The notes: generated by a model not told the origin, from the sequence alone. A stretch of DNA of 64,000 nt from Streptomyces sp. NBC_01262 (GCF_036226365.1 NZ_CP108462.1:1984001-2048000); one strand, 5' to 3'; positions 34,627 to 43,638 are shown, counted from the first letter of the stretch. Translations and numbers: made by a program.

Positions 34627-35784
34627 TCAGCGACGGCGGTGGGCGTTGAGCCGGGTGTTGAGCCGGGCGGCCTGGCGGGTCAGATGGTCGCGTTCGGCGA
34701 GGTCGGTTGCCTTGTGGGCCGCCTCGGCGTACAGCAGCGCCGCTGCCGTCAGGTCGCCGTCGCGTTCGTGGAGGTAGGCCGCGACCGCGGTGTGGCGGGG
34801 CAGTGAGTCGTCCAACGCCGCGAGCGCGGCCAGGCCGGCGCGTGGTCCGTCGGCCTCGCCGACGGCCACCGCGCGGTTGAGGCGGACGACAGGGCTGTCG
34901 GTCAGGCGGGCGAGCTCGTCGTACCACTCGACGATCTGCACCCAGTCGGTCTCCTCGGCGGTGGGCGCGTCGGCGTGCAGGGCCGCGATGGCCGCCTGGG
35001 CCTGGAACTCGCCGAGGCGGTCCCGGGCGAGGGCCACCTGCAGGATCGCCACGCCCTCGGCGATCGACCTCGTGTCCCACCGGCCTCGGTCCTGCTCGGC
35101 GAGCGGCACCAGGCTGCCGTCGGGCGCGGTCCGGGCCGTACGCCGGGCGTGGTGCAGCAACATGAGGGCGAGCAGCCCCGCCACCTCGGGGTGGTCGACC
35201 TGGGCCGCGAGCTGCCGGGTGAGCCGGATGGCCTCGGCTGCGAGGTCGACGTCTCCGGAGTAGCCCTCGTTGAAGACCAGGTACAGGACGCGCAGCACGG
35301 TGGCCACGTCGCCGGGCTGGTCGAACCGCACGCCGGAGACCGTGCGCTTGGCCCGGCTGATCCGCTGCGCCATGGTCGCCTCGGGCACCAGGTAGGCCTG
35401 GGCGATCTGGCGGGTGGTGAGCCCGCCGACGGCGCGCAGCGTGAGCGCGACCGCCGACGACGGCGTCAGCGACGGGTGGGCGCACAGGAAGTAGAGCTGG
35501 AGCGTGTCGTCCACCGCGGGTGCGGGCCCGGGCACCGGTTCCTCGTCGACCACGACCTCACGCCGGCGGCGGGCGGTGTCCGCCCGGGTCGCGTCGAGGA
35601 ACTTGCGCCAGGCCACCGTGACCAGCCAGCCCTTCGCGTCCCGCGGCGGGTCGGCCGGCCACACGCGGACCGCCTCGACCAGCGCCTCCTGCACGGCGTC
35701 CTCGGCCGCCGCGAAGTCGGCTCCGCGGCGGACGAGGATCGCGAGCACGCTCGGCGTGAGGCTGCGCAGCAGAACCTCGTTCAC
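34627..35784 (-). CDS. ECF sigma factor with long C-terminal domain (ECF42-like)
   Basis: A 385-residue sigma factor. GTG 35784 overlaps the stop of the DGPF gene (GTGA). Region 2 (LVRRGADFAAAEDAVQEALVEAVRVWP...GWLVTVAWRKFLD) and region 4 (SAVALTLRAVGGLTTRQIAQAYLVPEATMAQRISRAKRTV) occupy the first 180 residues; the remaining 200 are helical (VFNEGYSGDVDLAAEAIRLTRQLAA...RLNRAVAVGEADGPRAGLAALAAL) and TPR-like. This layout and linkage to a YCII/DGPF protein define ECF42-type factors, which lack a classic anti-sigma factor. Confidence 0.92.
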   Translation of the reverse strand: MNEVLLRSLTPSVLAILVRRGADFAAAEDAVQEALVEAVRVWPADPPRDAKGWLVTVAWRKFLDATRADTARRRREVVVDEEPVPGPAPAVDDTLQLYFLCAHPSLTPSSAVALTLRAVGGLTTRQIAQAYLVPEATMAQRISRAKRTVSGVRFDQPGDVATVLRVLYLVFNEGYSGDVDLAAEAIRLTRQLAAQVDHPEVAGLLALMLLHHARRTARTAPDGSLVPLAEQDRGRWDTRSIAEGVAILQVALARDRLGEFQAQAAIAALHADAPTAEETDWVQIVEWYDELARLTDSPVVRLNRAVAVGEADGPRAGLAALAALDDSLPRHTAVAAYLHERDGDLTAAALLYAEAAHKATDLAERDHLTRQAARLNTRLNAHRRR

Positions 35785-36200
35785 TTGAAAGAGCACTCCG
35801 AGTTGCTCGGCGAGATGCCGTAGAACGGGCGCAGTTCGAGCCACTCGTGGATCGGCTTCCCGCCCGCCCCGGGCGCGGCCGACAGCTCCCCGGCCAGCTC
35901 CACGGCACGCTCGTAGCTGTCGACGTCGATCACCATCCAGCCCGCGATGAGGTCCTTGGTCTCCGCGAACGGGCCGTCGGTCACCGGCGGACGCCCCTCG
36001 CCGTCGTACCGCACGAACGTCCCCTCGGGTGCGAGGGCCTGGCTGTCGACGAACTCGCCGGTCTTCTCCAGCCGGGCCGCGAAGTCGTTCATGTACCGCA
36101 CGTGGGCCGAGATCTCCTCCGGCGTCCACTGGTCCATCGGCACGTCGTTGACCGCCGCAGGGGCGCCGCGGTAGTGCTTGAGCAGCAGGTACTTGGCCAT
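35781..36200 (-). CDS. YCII-related DGPF-domain protein, partner of the sigma factor
   Basis: A 139-residue protein starting MAKYLLLKHYRG, with the DGPF signature exactly as VTDGPFAETKDLIAGWMVIDVDSYERAVELA. These small alpha/beta barrel proteins accompany ECF42 sigma factors and are thought to modulate them or be their targets; the molecular function is unsettled. Its stop overlaps the sigma factor start by four bases, so both are cotranslated. A GAGGAGAG-type ribosome site precedes the ATG. Confidence 0.92.
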   Translation of the reverse strand: MAKYLLLKHYRGAPAAVNDVPMDQWTPEEISAHVRYMNDFAARLEKTGEFVDSQALAPEGTFVRYDGEGRPPVTDGPFAETKDLIAGWMVIDVDSYERAVELAGELSAAPGAGGKPIHEWLELRPFYGISPSNSECSFK

Positions 36201-36291
36201 GATGTCTCTCCTCGGTGCTGTCGCGACCCATTGTGGCCGCGTTCACCCCAGGGACGGAGCCGGCCACGGGTTCTCGACATCGCGAGGCCGG

Positions 36292-37029
36292 TCAGTCGGA
36301 CGTCCGGCGCAGGACCAGGGAGACGAAGCCCCAGGTGTCCCGGTAGACGCGCAGCCATTCGGAGCGCCGGGTGGTGGCCGTCTCAAGTGCCTGCGCGCTG
36401 TCCGGATCGGCGGGGTGGTCCAGGGCCCAGGAGGCCAGCGACCCCCAGCAGGCCCATTCGTAGTCGTCCAGCTCGCGGCGCGTGCTGACATGCCCGTCGA
36501 CCGGAGTCCAGCCGTCGGCGACGACACGGTCCACCGTGGTCGCCAGGTCGGCGAAGTCCCCGAGCATCTCGACGGCCTCCTCGGAAGGGTCGCGGTCCCA
36601 GAATCCGTCACCGATCAGGACCCGGCCACCGGGAGCCAGGTGCTTGCGTGCTGCCGCGAGCGTGGGGAGCAGACCGCCGAAGGCATGCGCGGCCCCGACG
36701 CTGAGCACCAGGTCGAACGGCTGCGAGGACACGAAACCCTCGGCCTCCTGGTGGTGCAGGACGAGCCGCTCCCCGACACCGAGCCGGCTCGCTGCCTCGC
36801 GTGCCTGCGCCAGGTCGTCCACGGAGATGTCGACGCCCTCGGCGTGCAGCTTCGGGCCCATGACCAGGGCCCGCAGGAGCCACTCCCCGCCGCCGCAGCC
36901 AAGGTCGAGCACCCGCTCATCGCCACGCGGGACACCGCGTTCCAGAAGCCGGCGTACCGAGTCGTCGTCGAGCGGGGACTTTATCGGGTGCTCGGCATGG
37001 GCGATCGCGGAGATCTGTTCACGGTTCAC
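36292..37029 (-). CDS. SAM-dependent methyltransferase (class I)
   Basis: A 245-residue enzyme. Motif I VLDLGCGGGEWLLRAL, the acidic end of strand 2 (AEGVDISVDDL), motif II region FDLVLSVGAAHAFGG and the post-motif strand GGRVLIGDGFWDR identify a Rossmann methyltransferase. The N-terminal HAEHPIKSPLDDDSVRRLLE and C-terminal EWACWGSLASWAL segments provide the substrate lid. Substrate unknown. Same strand as the sigma/DGPF pair but separated by 91 bases. Confidence 0.88.
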   Translation of the reverse strand: MNREQISAIAHAEHPIKSPLDDDSVRRLLERGVPRGDERVLDLGCGGGEWLLRALVMGPKLHAEGVDISVDDLAQAREAASRLGVGERLVLHHQEAEGFVSSQPFDLVLSVGAAHAFGGLLPTLAAARKHLAPGGRVLIGDGFWDRDPSEEAVEMLGDFADLATTVDRVVADGWTPVDGHVSTRRELDDYEWACWGSLASWALDHPADPDSAQALETATTRRSEWLRVYRDTWGFVSLVLRRTSD

Positions 37030-37113
37030 CGGCGCAGCCTGTCAGCGGCAGAGGCCGCGCGCACCTCGTTTTCGGTTCGCGGGCCGGAGCCCTCCGCCGT
37101 GCCCTGCGGCCAC

Positions 37114-37512
37114 CTACGATCCTTCTGCCTGCGGCTTGGTGTCCCGGGCGGCGTTCTCCCGGTTCAGGTAGTTGTAGACGGTGAATCGGCTGACGCCCAG
37201 CGCCGAGGCGACCGTCTCGACGCCGTGGCGGACGGAGAAGGCGCCGCGCTCCTCAAGGATCCGTACGACGGTCTGTTTGGCCTTGCGGTCGAGCTCGGAC
37301 AGGGACTTGCCGTGGCGGCGCTGGAGGTCGGCGAGTATGTGGTCGAGGGAGTCGGCGAGGTGGGGGAGCCGTACGGCGATGACTTCGTGGCCCTCCCAGG
37401 TCAGGACGACGTCGTCGCCGCGGGCGTCGGCGGGGGCGACCAGCTCGGCGCCCATCGCGTCCACGAGCGGCTTGATGGCCGCGCTGAACGGGTGGTCGCC
37501 GGAGCCGGTCAC
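37114..37512 (-). CDS. DauR/YheO-like helix-turn-helix protein
   Basis: A 132-residue protein, GTG start overlapping the preceding gene by four bases. The N-terminal part (KPLVDAMGAELVAPADARGDDVVLTWEGHEVIAVRLPHLADSLDHILADLQRRHGKSL) is a small alpha/beta region; the C-terminal part (RKAKQTVVRILEERGAFSVRHGVETVASALGVSRFTVYNYLNRE) is the DauR-type HTH known from D-arginine and YheO regulators. It lacks the PAS-like sensor of full DauR. Last gene of a same-strand run beginning with the adenylation protein at 41.4 kb. Confidence 0.75.
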   Translation of the reverse strand: MTGSGDHPFSAAIKPLVDAMGAELVAPADARGDDVVLTWEGHEVIAVRLPHLADSLDHILADLQRRHGKSLSELDRKAKQTVVRILEERGAFSVRHGVETVASALGVSRFTVYNYLNRENAARDTKPQAEGS

Positions 37513-37763
37513 TTGGCGCCCTCGCCGATGACGTTGACCTGCAGGGAGACGCGGGTCGCGCCTGCGTCCAGGGTGCGGCGCAGCACGTCGCCGACGGCTG
37601 CCACGACCTGGTCGACGGTGCCCTCGGCGGTGTTGCCGAAGGGGCCGACGTCGACCGCGTCGAGTTCGGCGGCCCGCACGACCTCGCGCGCTACGAGGGC
37701 GTGCTGCGGAGCCTCGTCCAGGTCGAACGGCTCGGTCGTGAATTCCAGTCTGAGTCGCACCAT
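37509..37763 (-). CDS. small DUF77/thiamine-binding-like protein
   Basis: An 84-residue alpha/beta protein: VRLRLEFTTEPFDLDEAPQHALVAREVVRAAELDAVDVGPFGNTAEGTVDQVVAAVGDVLRRTLDAGATRVSLQV in outline matches the MTH1187/YkoF-like fold, in which the GxFGNTxEG turn is the conserved spot. Some relatives bind thiamine or related pyrimidines; no function is proved. Overlaps the HTH gene by four bases and follows the enoyl-CoA hydratase gene by 38. Confidence 0.6.
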   Translation of the reverse strand: MVRLRLEFTTEPFDLDEAPQHALVAREVVRAAELDAVDVGPFGNTAEGTVDQVVAAVGDVLRRTLDAGATRVSLQVNVIGEGAK

Positions 37764-37801
37764 GGGTCCACGGTAGCCGTGGCCGGACCGGGGGGAACGG
37801 G

Positions 37802-38569
37802 CTACCGGCCGGTGAAGTGCGCGGGGCGTTTCTCCAGGAAGGCCCGCATGCCCTCCTTCTGGTCCTCGGTGGCGAAGAGGGAGTGGAAGAGCCGCCGCTC
37901 GAAGAGGACGCCTTCGCGCAGGCCCATCTCCAGGGCTCGGTCGACCGCTTCGCGGGCGGCCATCGCGGCGGGTTTGCCGTGGGAGGCGATGGCGGCCGCC
38001 GTGGTGGCGGCCTCGTCGGCGAGCCGGGCGGCGGGGACGACGCGGGCGACGAGGCCGGAGCGCTCGGCTTCGGCGGCGTCCATCAGGCGGCCGGTGAGGA
38101 TGAGGTCCATGGCTTTGGCCTTGCCGACGAGGCGGGTGAGCCGCTGGGTGCCGCCGATGCCGGGGATGACGCCGAGCTTGATCTCGGGCTGGCCGAAGCG
38201 CGCGGTGTCGGCGGCGATGACGAAATCGCAGAGCATGGCGAGCTCGCAGCCGCCGCCGAGTGCGTAGCCGGCCACCGCGGCGATCTTGGGCGTACGGAGG
38301 GCGGCGAAGGCGTCCCAGCCCGCGAAGTAGTCCTCCGCGTACATCTCGGGGAAGGTGCGGTCCGCCATCTCCTTGATGTCGGCGCCGGCCGCGAAGGCCC
38401 GCTCGGAGCCGGTGACGACGAAGCAGCCGACGCCGGGATCGCGGTCCAACGGCCGTAGCGCGTCCGTGAGTTCGGTCATGAGCTCGGTGCTCAGCGCGTT
38501 GAGCACTTCGGGGCGGTGCAGGGTCACGGTGACGACCCGGTCGTGCCGTTCGATCTTCAGGGTGTTCAT
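37802..38569 (-). CDS. enoyl-CoA hydratase
   Basis: A 255-residue crotonase-fold enzyme. A GGAGGAGG ribosome site is 5 bases before ATG 38569. The oxyanion-hole segments [11 protein letters not shown] and [18 protein letters not shown], and both catalytic glutamates (in GGGCEL and in [19 protein letters not shown]), are present, so it should be a true hydratase of 2-enoyl-CoA. It could be fatty acid or branched amino acid catabolism. It begins 28 bases after the membrane reductase gene on the same strand, so it may belong to that operon. Confidence 0.93.
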   Translation of the reverse strand: MNTLKIERHDRVVTVTLHRPEVLNALSTELMTELTDALRPLDRDPGVGCFVVTGSERAFAAGADIKEMADRTFPEMYAEDYFAGWDAFAALRTPKIAAVAGYALGGGCELAMLCDFVIAADTARFGQPEIKLGVIPGIGGTQRLTRLVGKAKAMDLILTGRLMDAAEAERSGLVARVVPAARLADEAATTAAAIASHGKPAAMAAREAVDRALEMGLREGVLFERRLFHSLFATEDQKEGMRAFLEKRPAHFTGR

Positions 38570-38597
38570 CAGGCCTCCTCCACGAGGTCCACGAGGT

Positions 38598-39860
38598 CTA
38601 CGAGTCCCAGATCGCGCCGTACGCGGGGATGCCGCGGCGCTCCAGGCCGTGCACGACCTGCCAGGTGAGCTTCTTGTTCGAGATGCAGATGACCGCCTCG
38701 GCCCCGGTCTCGGCGTACGCCGCGAGCGCGAGCCGGACCATGTCGGGCTTGCCGTGCTCGGAGGTGTCCCAGATGAGGGCCTGCGGCTGGACGGCGAGGA
38801 TCTCGTCGACGAGGCCGTCCCCGTAGGTCGTACGGGGGCTGCGGGTGGCCCAGACGAGGTGGGCGGGGACCTCGCGGGCGAGGAGGTGGGGCAGGACGGG
38901 GCCGATGCCGCTGCCGGTGGCGACGTAGACGACCTTGCTGAACAGGGTCTCGATGTTGGCGACGCCGGCGGTGGTGATGCCCTTGACCCACAGGTGGGAG
39001 GGGGTGTCGTCGATGAGGGCGCCGGTCCAGTCGCCGGCCCGGGAGATGGTGAGGCGGAAACCGGTGCTGCCGGGGGCGGGGACGTTGGCGAAGGAGTGCC
39101 ATTCGAGGAGGGGGTGGCGGCTGACGGCGGTGGAGGACCCGGCGAAGGGGGTCTCGCCGTAGTCGAAGCGGGCCAGCACCACGTGGGAGGAGGGCCGTTC
39201 GATGTCGACCGGCACCCGGCGCAGCCGCAGCCAGGGCAGGGCGACGCTGAAGGTGACGACGGCCAGCACGGCCAGCTCCGCCGGGCCGCCGGTGAGGGCG
39301 AGCAGGAGCCAGAGCAGGGCGAGGGCGGCCCAGCCGCCGAAGCGGTGGGTGCGCTCGAAGCGGTCGTGGCGGCGGGCGCGCAGCGGGGGCAGGGCCGTGG
39401 TGATCATGCCGGTGAGCAGAGCCACGATCGCGTACGAGAGGGCCAACGCGATCGTGGGGCCACCGCGTACCGTCAGCGCCGCGACGAAGCCGAGGAACCA
39501 GGCGGTGCCCGCGAGCGCCCCGCCGACGTGCAGACCGCCGAAGTGGTAGACCTTCGCCAGCGTCCAGCGGATCCGCAGCGGCCAGTGGACGGGGGCCGAA
39601 GTGGCAAGGCGGAAGAGGAGATTGACGACGTACTGCTGGCGGATCACGATCGCGAGGGCGAAGTTCGCGAGCGCGGCCCGGGACAGGGACGCGGGGGCGA
39701 TGCCGCCGGGGAGGGCGTGGGCCAGCAGGGCCAGGTTCGCCGCGAGGACGAGGGCGATGAGGCGGTTGTAGTGCTTCAGGCGCGGGTGCTTGAGGATCCG
39801 GCGCGGGAGCGCGGTCAGCGGCGGTAGGGCGGGGGCGGCGATCTCTTCGGCCGTGGTCAC
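38598..39860 (-). CDS. membrane protein with ferric-reductase-like TM part and FNR-type NAD(P)-binding domain
   Basis: A 420-residue protein whose GTG start overlaps the adenylation gene (GTGA). Residues about 30-215 hold six hydrophobic segments; [20 protein letters not shown] and [18 protein letters not shown] recall the two heme-ligand helices of ferric reductases, but one ligand His seems missing. From about residue 215 a soluble FNR-like domain follows ([16 protein letters not shown], then [18 protein letters not shown], a nucleotide-binding GxGIGP loop). The typical FAD motif RxYS is not recognisable. Probably reduces something supplied by the neighbouring adenylation protein; inference. 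Confidence 0.72.
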   Translation of the reverse strand: MTTAEEIAAPALPPLTALPRRILKHPRLKHYNRLIALVLAANLALLAHALPGGIAPASLSRAALANFALAIVIRQQYVVNLLFRLATSAPVHWPLRIRWTLAKVYHFGGLHVGGALAGTAWFLGFVAALTVRGGPTIALALSYAIVALLTGMITTALPPLRARRHDRFERTHRFGGWAALALLWLLLALTGGPAELAVLAVVTFSVALPWLRLRRVPVDIERPSSHVVLARFDYGETPFAGSSTAVSRHPLLEWHSFANVPAPGSTGFRLTISRAGDWTGALIDDTPSHLWVKGITTAGVANIETLFSKVVYVATGSGIGPVLPHLLAREVPAHLVWATRSPRTTYGDGLVDEILAVQPQALIWDTSEHGKPDMVRLALAAYAETGAEAVICISNKKLTWQVVHGLERRGIPAYGAIWDS

Positions 39861-41392
39861 GAGGCGGCCCCTACGGCCCCCACGGCCCCCGCGAGGGCCA
39901 GCCCCAGCAGAGCACTCTTGTCGATCTTGCCCCGCCCCGTGAGCGGGAGCGCTCCCAGAACGTGCACGGCACCGGGCACGCAGTAGTACGGCAGCGCACG
40001 CGCCACCGCCGCCCGCGCGGCCTGCGGGTCAACGCCCGCCCCCGACACGAACGACACCAGCGTGCGGTCGTCCAGCTTGAGCGTCGCCGCGCGCACGCAC
40101 CCGGGCACCGACTCCAGGACCGCCGACACCGCGTCGAGCTCGACCCGGAAACCGCGGATCTTGACCTGGTCGTCCGTCCGGCCGAGGTGTTCCAGCTCGC
40201 CGTCGGCCGTCCAGCGGCCGAGGTCGCGGGTCCGGAACATCATCCGGCCGCCGCCGAGGAAGGGGTCGGGGGCGTAGCGCTCCGCGTTGAGTGCCGGGTT
40301 GTCCAGGTACCCGGCCGACACGCAGTCACCGCCCGCCCACATCTCGCCGGTCTCGCCGGGGCCGCAGAGCCGCCCGCGCCCGTCGAGGACGTACACGGTG
40401 TTGTTGGGGGTGGGCCGCCCGATCGTCAGCAGCGGCTTGCCGGGATGGTGCCGCTCCATCGTGTTGACGATCGTGGTCTCGGTCGGCCCGCAGGAGTTGT
40501 AGAACGCGCAGATGCCCGCCCACCGGTCGGCCAGCGGCCGCGGGCACGGCTCACCGGCCACGGCCACCGCCTTCACCCGGGTGCAGCCGGCCGGATCGAC
40601 GCGGCTGAGCACGCTCGGCGTCGCGATGACCACGTCGGCGGTACGGACGGCCTCGGCGATGTCCTTGCCCCGGATGACGAGCGTCGAGCCGTGGCCGAGG
40701 GCGCCCAGGATCTCCCAGGCGGCCATGTCGAAGGCGATGTTGAGGATCTGGCTGACCCGGGTGCCGGGGCCCATGCCGAGGCTGCCGGGGTCGGTGAGCA
40801 GGATGTTGCACACATTGCGGTGGGTGACCGTGACACCGTTCGGCCGGCCCGTCGTGCCCGAGGTGAAGAGCACATAGCAGCCGTCGTCGGGGGCCACCGC
40901 CCGCGCGGGCACGAAGTCGGGCGCCGGGAGGCGGTGAGGGTCGGTCGCCCGGTCCACCGCGATGAGGCGGTGGCCCTCGGGTACGGCGATGCGCCCGGCG
41001 GCCTCGGCGAGGGTCAGGATGACCTTCGTCCGGGCCGTACGGATGATGTGGCGCAGCTGTTCCTCGGGGGTGACGCCGATGTCCTGCGGCACATACGCGG
41101 CGCCCGCCTTGAGCGTGGCCAGCAGCCCGACCAGCATCGGGATCGAGCGCCGGACGAACAGCCCGACGTTGTCGCCCGGGCGCACACCGCTGGCGGCCAG
41201 CCGGGCGGCAAGGCGGTTGGCCCGCCGGTTGAGTTCGCCGTACGTGATGGCCTCGCCCTGGTGCTCGGCCGCGACCGCGTGCGGGTCGACGGCGGCGTGG
41301 TGCTCGAATGCCTGGTGGATACGGGAGTACGGGACCGGCCGGGCCGGTCCGCGCTCAAAGCGCAGCTCTGATGCCAATTCCTGATGCAGCAC
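39857..41392 (-). CDS. free-standing NRPS-type adenylation protein
   Basis: A 511-residue AMP-forming enzyme. GTG 41392 is chosen because GGAGG lies 8 bases upstream; the ATG at 41407 overlaps that ribosome site. Core motifs: A3 LFTSGTTGRPNGVTVTH, A4 FDMAAWEILGAL, A5 NSCGPTETT, A7 FRTRDLGRW (TRD in place of the usual TGD), A8 GRTDDQVKIRGFRVELD and A10 LPLTGRGKIDKSAL. Aligned by eye with GrsA, the pocket reads D-M-W-S-A-A-S-I-V-K; the first Asp predicts an alpha-amino acid. No carrier (T) or condensation domain is fused. It heads a same-strand run with a membrane reductase-like protein and an enoyl-CoA hydratase. Confidence 0.88.
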   Translation of the reverse strand: MLHQELASELRFERGPARPVPYSRIHQAFEHHAAVDPHAVAAEHQGEAITYGELNRRANRLAARLAASGVRPGDNVGLFVRRSIPMLVGLLATLKAGAAYVPQDIGVTPEEQLRHIIRTARTKVILTLAEAAGRIAVPEGHRLIAVDRATDPHRLPAPDFVPARAVAPDDGCYVLFTSGTTGRPNGVTVTHRNVCNILLTDPGSLGMGPGTRVSQILNIAFDMAAWEILGALGHGSTLVIRGKDIAEAVRTADVVIATPSVLSRVDPAGCTRVKAVAVAGEPCPRPLADRWAGICAFYNSCGPTETTIVNTMERHHPGKPLLTIGRPTPNNTVYVLDGRGRLCGPGETGEMWAGGDCVSAGYLDNPALNAERYAPDPFLGGGRMMFRTRDLGRWTADGELEHLGRTDDQVKIRGFRVELDAVSAVLESVPGCVRAATLKLDDRTLVSFVSGAGVDPQAARAAVARALPYYCVPGAVHVLGALPLTGRGKIDKSALLGLALAGAVGAVGAAS

Positions 41393-41762
41393 GTCGTGTT
41401 CCTCCATGTGGGGTGGGTGGAACGAACGCGGAACGGAAGAAACGGCCGTCGGTCACATTGGGCACAGCTGTATCGCGAGCCCCGGACGGCACTTTGGCCC
41501 CTCTGGTCAAAAGCGTATGGACACCCGAGGAGCGGGCGGTAGATGGCCTGGCGTCGGGACTCGGCCAGCTTGGCGGGCCGCCGGGCCAGCGCGTCAGCCA
41601 CGGCCGCGGCCACCATCAGCGACGCGACTATTCGTACGCATGTCCGAAAAGGCAGACTTGCCAGCAGGCGGCACGGCGGCACGGCTCTTGACAATCGCCA
41701 TCCGGCTGATTCAGCCTTCCATTAAGCAGAATTCACTTTCCGCAATACGGAAGGAGCATCGG
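41393..41762. other. 370-bp divergent intergenic region
   Basis: No gene supported. It should contain the promoters of the adenylation operon (left) and the hydroxypyruvate isomerase operon (right); TTGACA at 41688-41693 is a possible -35 for the latter, without a convincing -10. The operator at 41738-41752 closes the region. Confidence 0.5.
41738..41752. promoter_or_regulatory. TTCCG-N5-CGGAA operator overlapping the ribosome site of hydroxypyruvate isomerase
   Basis: TTCCGCAATACGGAA has perfect 5-base arms. Its right arm runs into the GGAAGGAG ribosome site of the gene starting at 41763, so bound repressor would lie just before the start codon. Same pattern as 46839-46853. Confidence 0.75.
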
Positions 41763-42608
41763 GTGGGCTTCGACGACCCAGACTTCGACGACACACGCTT
41801 CGATGTGAACCTCTCGATCCTCTTCACGGAACTCCCCCTCCTGGAGCGCCCCGCAGCCGCCGCCGCGGCCGGCTTCGACGCCGTCGAGCTCTGGTGGCCC
41901 TGGCCCGACACCCCCGTACCGGCCCGGTCCGAACTCGACGCCCTGCGCGGTGCGTTGACCGACGCCGGCACGCAGCTCGTCGGCCTGAACTTCTACGCAG
42001 GACAGCTCCCCGGCCCCGACCGGGGCGCGCTCTCCGTCCCCGGCAAGGAATCCGACCGCTTCCGCGCCAACATCGAGGTCGCGGCGGACTTCGCGGAGTC
42101 CGTGGGCTGCCGTGCGCTCAACGCGCTGTACGGCAACCGGGTCGACGGCGTCCCGGAGGAGGAGCAGGACCGGCTCGCCCTGGAGAACCTGGTCCTCGCG
42201 GCCCGCGCCGCCGACCGGATCGGGGCCGTCCTGCTCATCGAGGCCCTCAACCGGCCCGAGTCTCCCCGCTATCCGCTGGTCAGCGCCCCCGCCACGGTCG
42301 AGGTCGTCGACCGGGTCAACGCCCTCTCCGGCCTCGGGAACGCGCGCTTCCTCCTGGACCTCTATCACCTGTCCATGAACGGCGAGGACCTCGCCGACGT
42401 CATCGACCGCTTCTCGGGCAGGACCGGCCACGTCCAGATCGCCGACAACCCCGGCCGTGGCGCACCCGGCACCGGCGCCCTGCCGCTGGCCGATCTCATC
42501 GGCCGCCTGCGCAAGTCCGGTTACGAAGGCTGGATCGGCCTGGAGTACAAACCGGGCCCCGACGGCAGCGCCGCCGGCTTCGGCTGGCGCCGAGGAGGAA
42601 CAGTATGA
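41763..42608 (+). CDS. hyi: hydroxypyruvate isomerase
   Basis: A 281-residue TIM-barrel isomerase interconverting hydroxypyruvate and tartronate semialdehyde. GTG 41763 is chosen by the GGAAGGAG site 6 bases upstream; an upstream open frame is not coding. Motifs: FDVNLSILFTELPLLERPAAAAAAGFDAVELWWPWP, LNFYAGQLPGPDRG, LLIEALNRPESPRYPL (catalytic Glu), LLDLYHLSMNGEDLADVI and HVQIADNPGRGAPGTG with GLEYKP (second Glu). Coupled by ATGA overlap to the reductase gene. Part of the glyoxylate-to-glycerate route with gcl. Confidence 0.93.
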   Translation: MGFDDPDFDDTRFDVNLSILFTELPLLERPAAAAAAGFDAVELWWPWPDTPVPARSELDALRGALTDAGTQLVGLNFYAGQLPGPDRGALSVPGKESDRFRANIEVAADFAESVGCRALNALYGNRVDGVPEEEQDRLALENLVLAARAADRIGAVLLIEALNRPESPRYPLVSAPATVEVVDRVNALSGLGNARFLLDLYHLSMNGEDLADVIDRFSGRTGHVQIADNPGRGAPGTGALPLADLIGRLRKSGYEGWIGLEYKPGPDGSAAGFGWRRGGTV

Positions 42609-43522
42609 GCACCGCGCTCCCCCGCACCGCACTCCCCCGCACCGCACTGCCCCGCATCGCCTGGATCGGCCTCGGCATCATGGGCTCCCCCATGGCCGAG
42701 AACCTCATCAAGGCCGGTTTCGCCGTCACCGGCTACACCCTTGAGCAGGACAAACTCGACCGGCTCGCGGCAGCCGGCGGCACGGCCGCCGCCTCCGTCG
42801 CGGAGGCCGTCAAGGACGCGGATGTCGTGATCACGATGGTCCCGGCGTCGCCGCAGGTCGAGGCAGTGGCGTACGGCGACGCCGGGATTCTGGCCAACGC
42901 CGGGCGCGGCGCGCTCCTGATCGACATGTCGTCGATCACTCCGCAGACCTCGGTCGACCTGGCCGGGGCCGCCGCCGGGTACGGCATCCGCGTGCTGGAC
43001 GCCCCGGTCTCCGGCGGGGAGGCCGGGGCCGTAGAGGCGGTGCTGTCGATCATGGTGGGCGGTGAGCGGGCGGACTTCGACGAGGCGCGGCCGGTATTCG
43101 AGGCGCTGGGCCGGACGATCGTCCTGTGCGGCCCGCACGGCTCCGGCCAGACCGTGAAGGCGGCGAACCAACTCATCGTGGCCGTCAACATCCAGGCCTG
43201 CGCGGAGGCCGTGGTCTTCCTGGAGAAGTCGGGCGTGGACCTCCACGCCGCCCTGGAGGTCCTGGGCGGTGGCCTCGCCGGCTCGACCGTACTGGCCCGC
43301 AAGAAGGGCAACTTCCTGTCCCGCGACTTCACCCCCGGCTTCCGTGTCGACCTCCACCACAAGGACATGGGCATCGTCACGGACGCCGCCCGCAGCGTCG
43401 GCGCGGCCCTCCCGGTGGGCGCGGTCGTCGCCGGCCTGGTCGCCTCGCTGCGCGCCCAGGGCGACGGCGGCCTGGACCACAGCGCGCTGCTGCGCGGCGT
43501 GGAGCGGCTGTCCGGCGCGTAA
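42605..43522 (+). CDS. glxR: 2-hydroxy-3-oxopropionate (tartronate semialdehyde) reductase
   Basis: A 305-residue beta-hydroxyacid dehydrogenase reducing tartronate semialdehyde to D-glycerate with NAD(P)H. ATG 42605 has GAGGAGGAAC upstream and overlaps the isomerase stop. The dinucleotide fold starts at IAWIGLGIMGSPMAENLIKAG; then VLDAPVSGGEAGA and GSGQTVKAANQLIVA with the catalytic Lys follow. The N-terminus carries three TALPR repeats encoded by a 15-base repeat, absent in typical relatives. Glycerate kinase, the next step, is not in the window. Confidence 0.94.
   Translation: MSTALPRTALPRTALPRIAWIGLGIMGSPMAENLIKAGFAVTGYTLEQDKLDRLAAAGGTAAASVAEAVKDADVVITMVPASPQVEAVAYGDAGILANAGRGALLIDMSSITPQTSVDLAGAAAGYGIRVLDAPVSGGEAGAVEAVLSIMVGGERADFDEARPVFEALGRTIVLCGPHGSGQTVKAANQLIVAVNIQACAEAVVFLEKSGVDLHAALEVLGGGLAGSTVLARKKGNFLSRDFTPGFRVDLHHKDMGIVTDAARSVGAALPVGAVVAGLVASLRAQGDGGLDHSALLRGVERLSGA
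42613..42657. repeat. 15-bp tandem repeat at the 5' end of glxR
   Basis: Roughly three copies of a CCCCGCACCGCACTC-type unit, encoding Thr-Ala-Leu-Pro-Arg three times before the Rossmann fold. Confidence 0.75.
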
Positions 43523-43638
43523 CCCCGGACCTCGGGGCACAGGCCGCCCCAACTCACCCACAGCGCGGGCGTTTCCGGTGCGGATGCGAGAGCATGGATA
43601 CGTATGCCAGCCCCAGCCCCGCCCGGGAGCCCCGAAAC

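Noticed and set aside
35785..36267. Upstream extension of the sigma factor
   Set aside because: It overlaps the DGPF gene in another frame with low-complexity protein; GTG 35784 fits the family start.
39857..41392. Considered as part of an NRPS biosynthetic gene cluster
   Set aside because: No condensation, carrier or thioesterase domain and no MbtH-like or export gene nearby.
41543..41725. Short plus-strand open frame in the intergenic region before hyi
   Set aside because: Sixty codons of Arg/Ala/Ser-rich sequence with no ribosome site or conserved motif.
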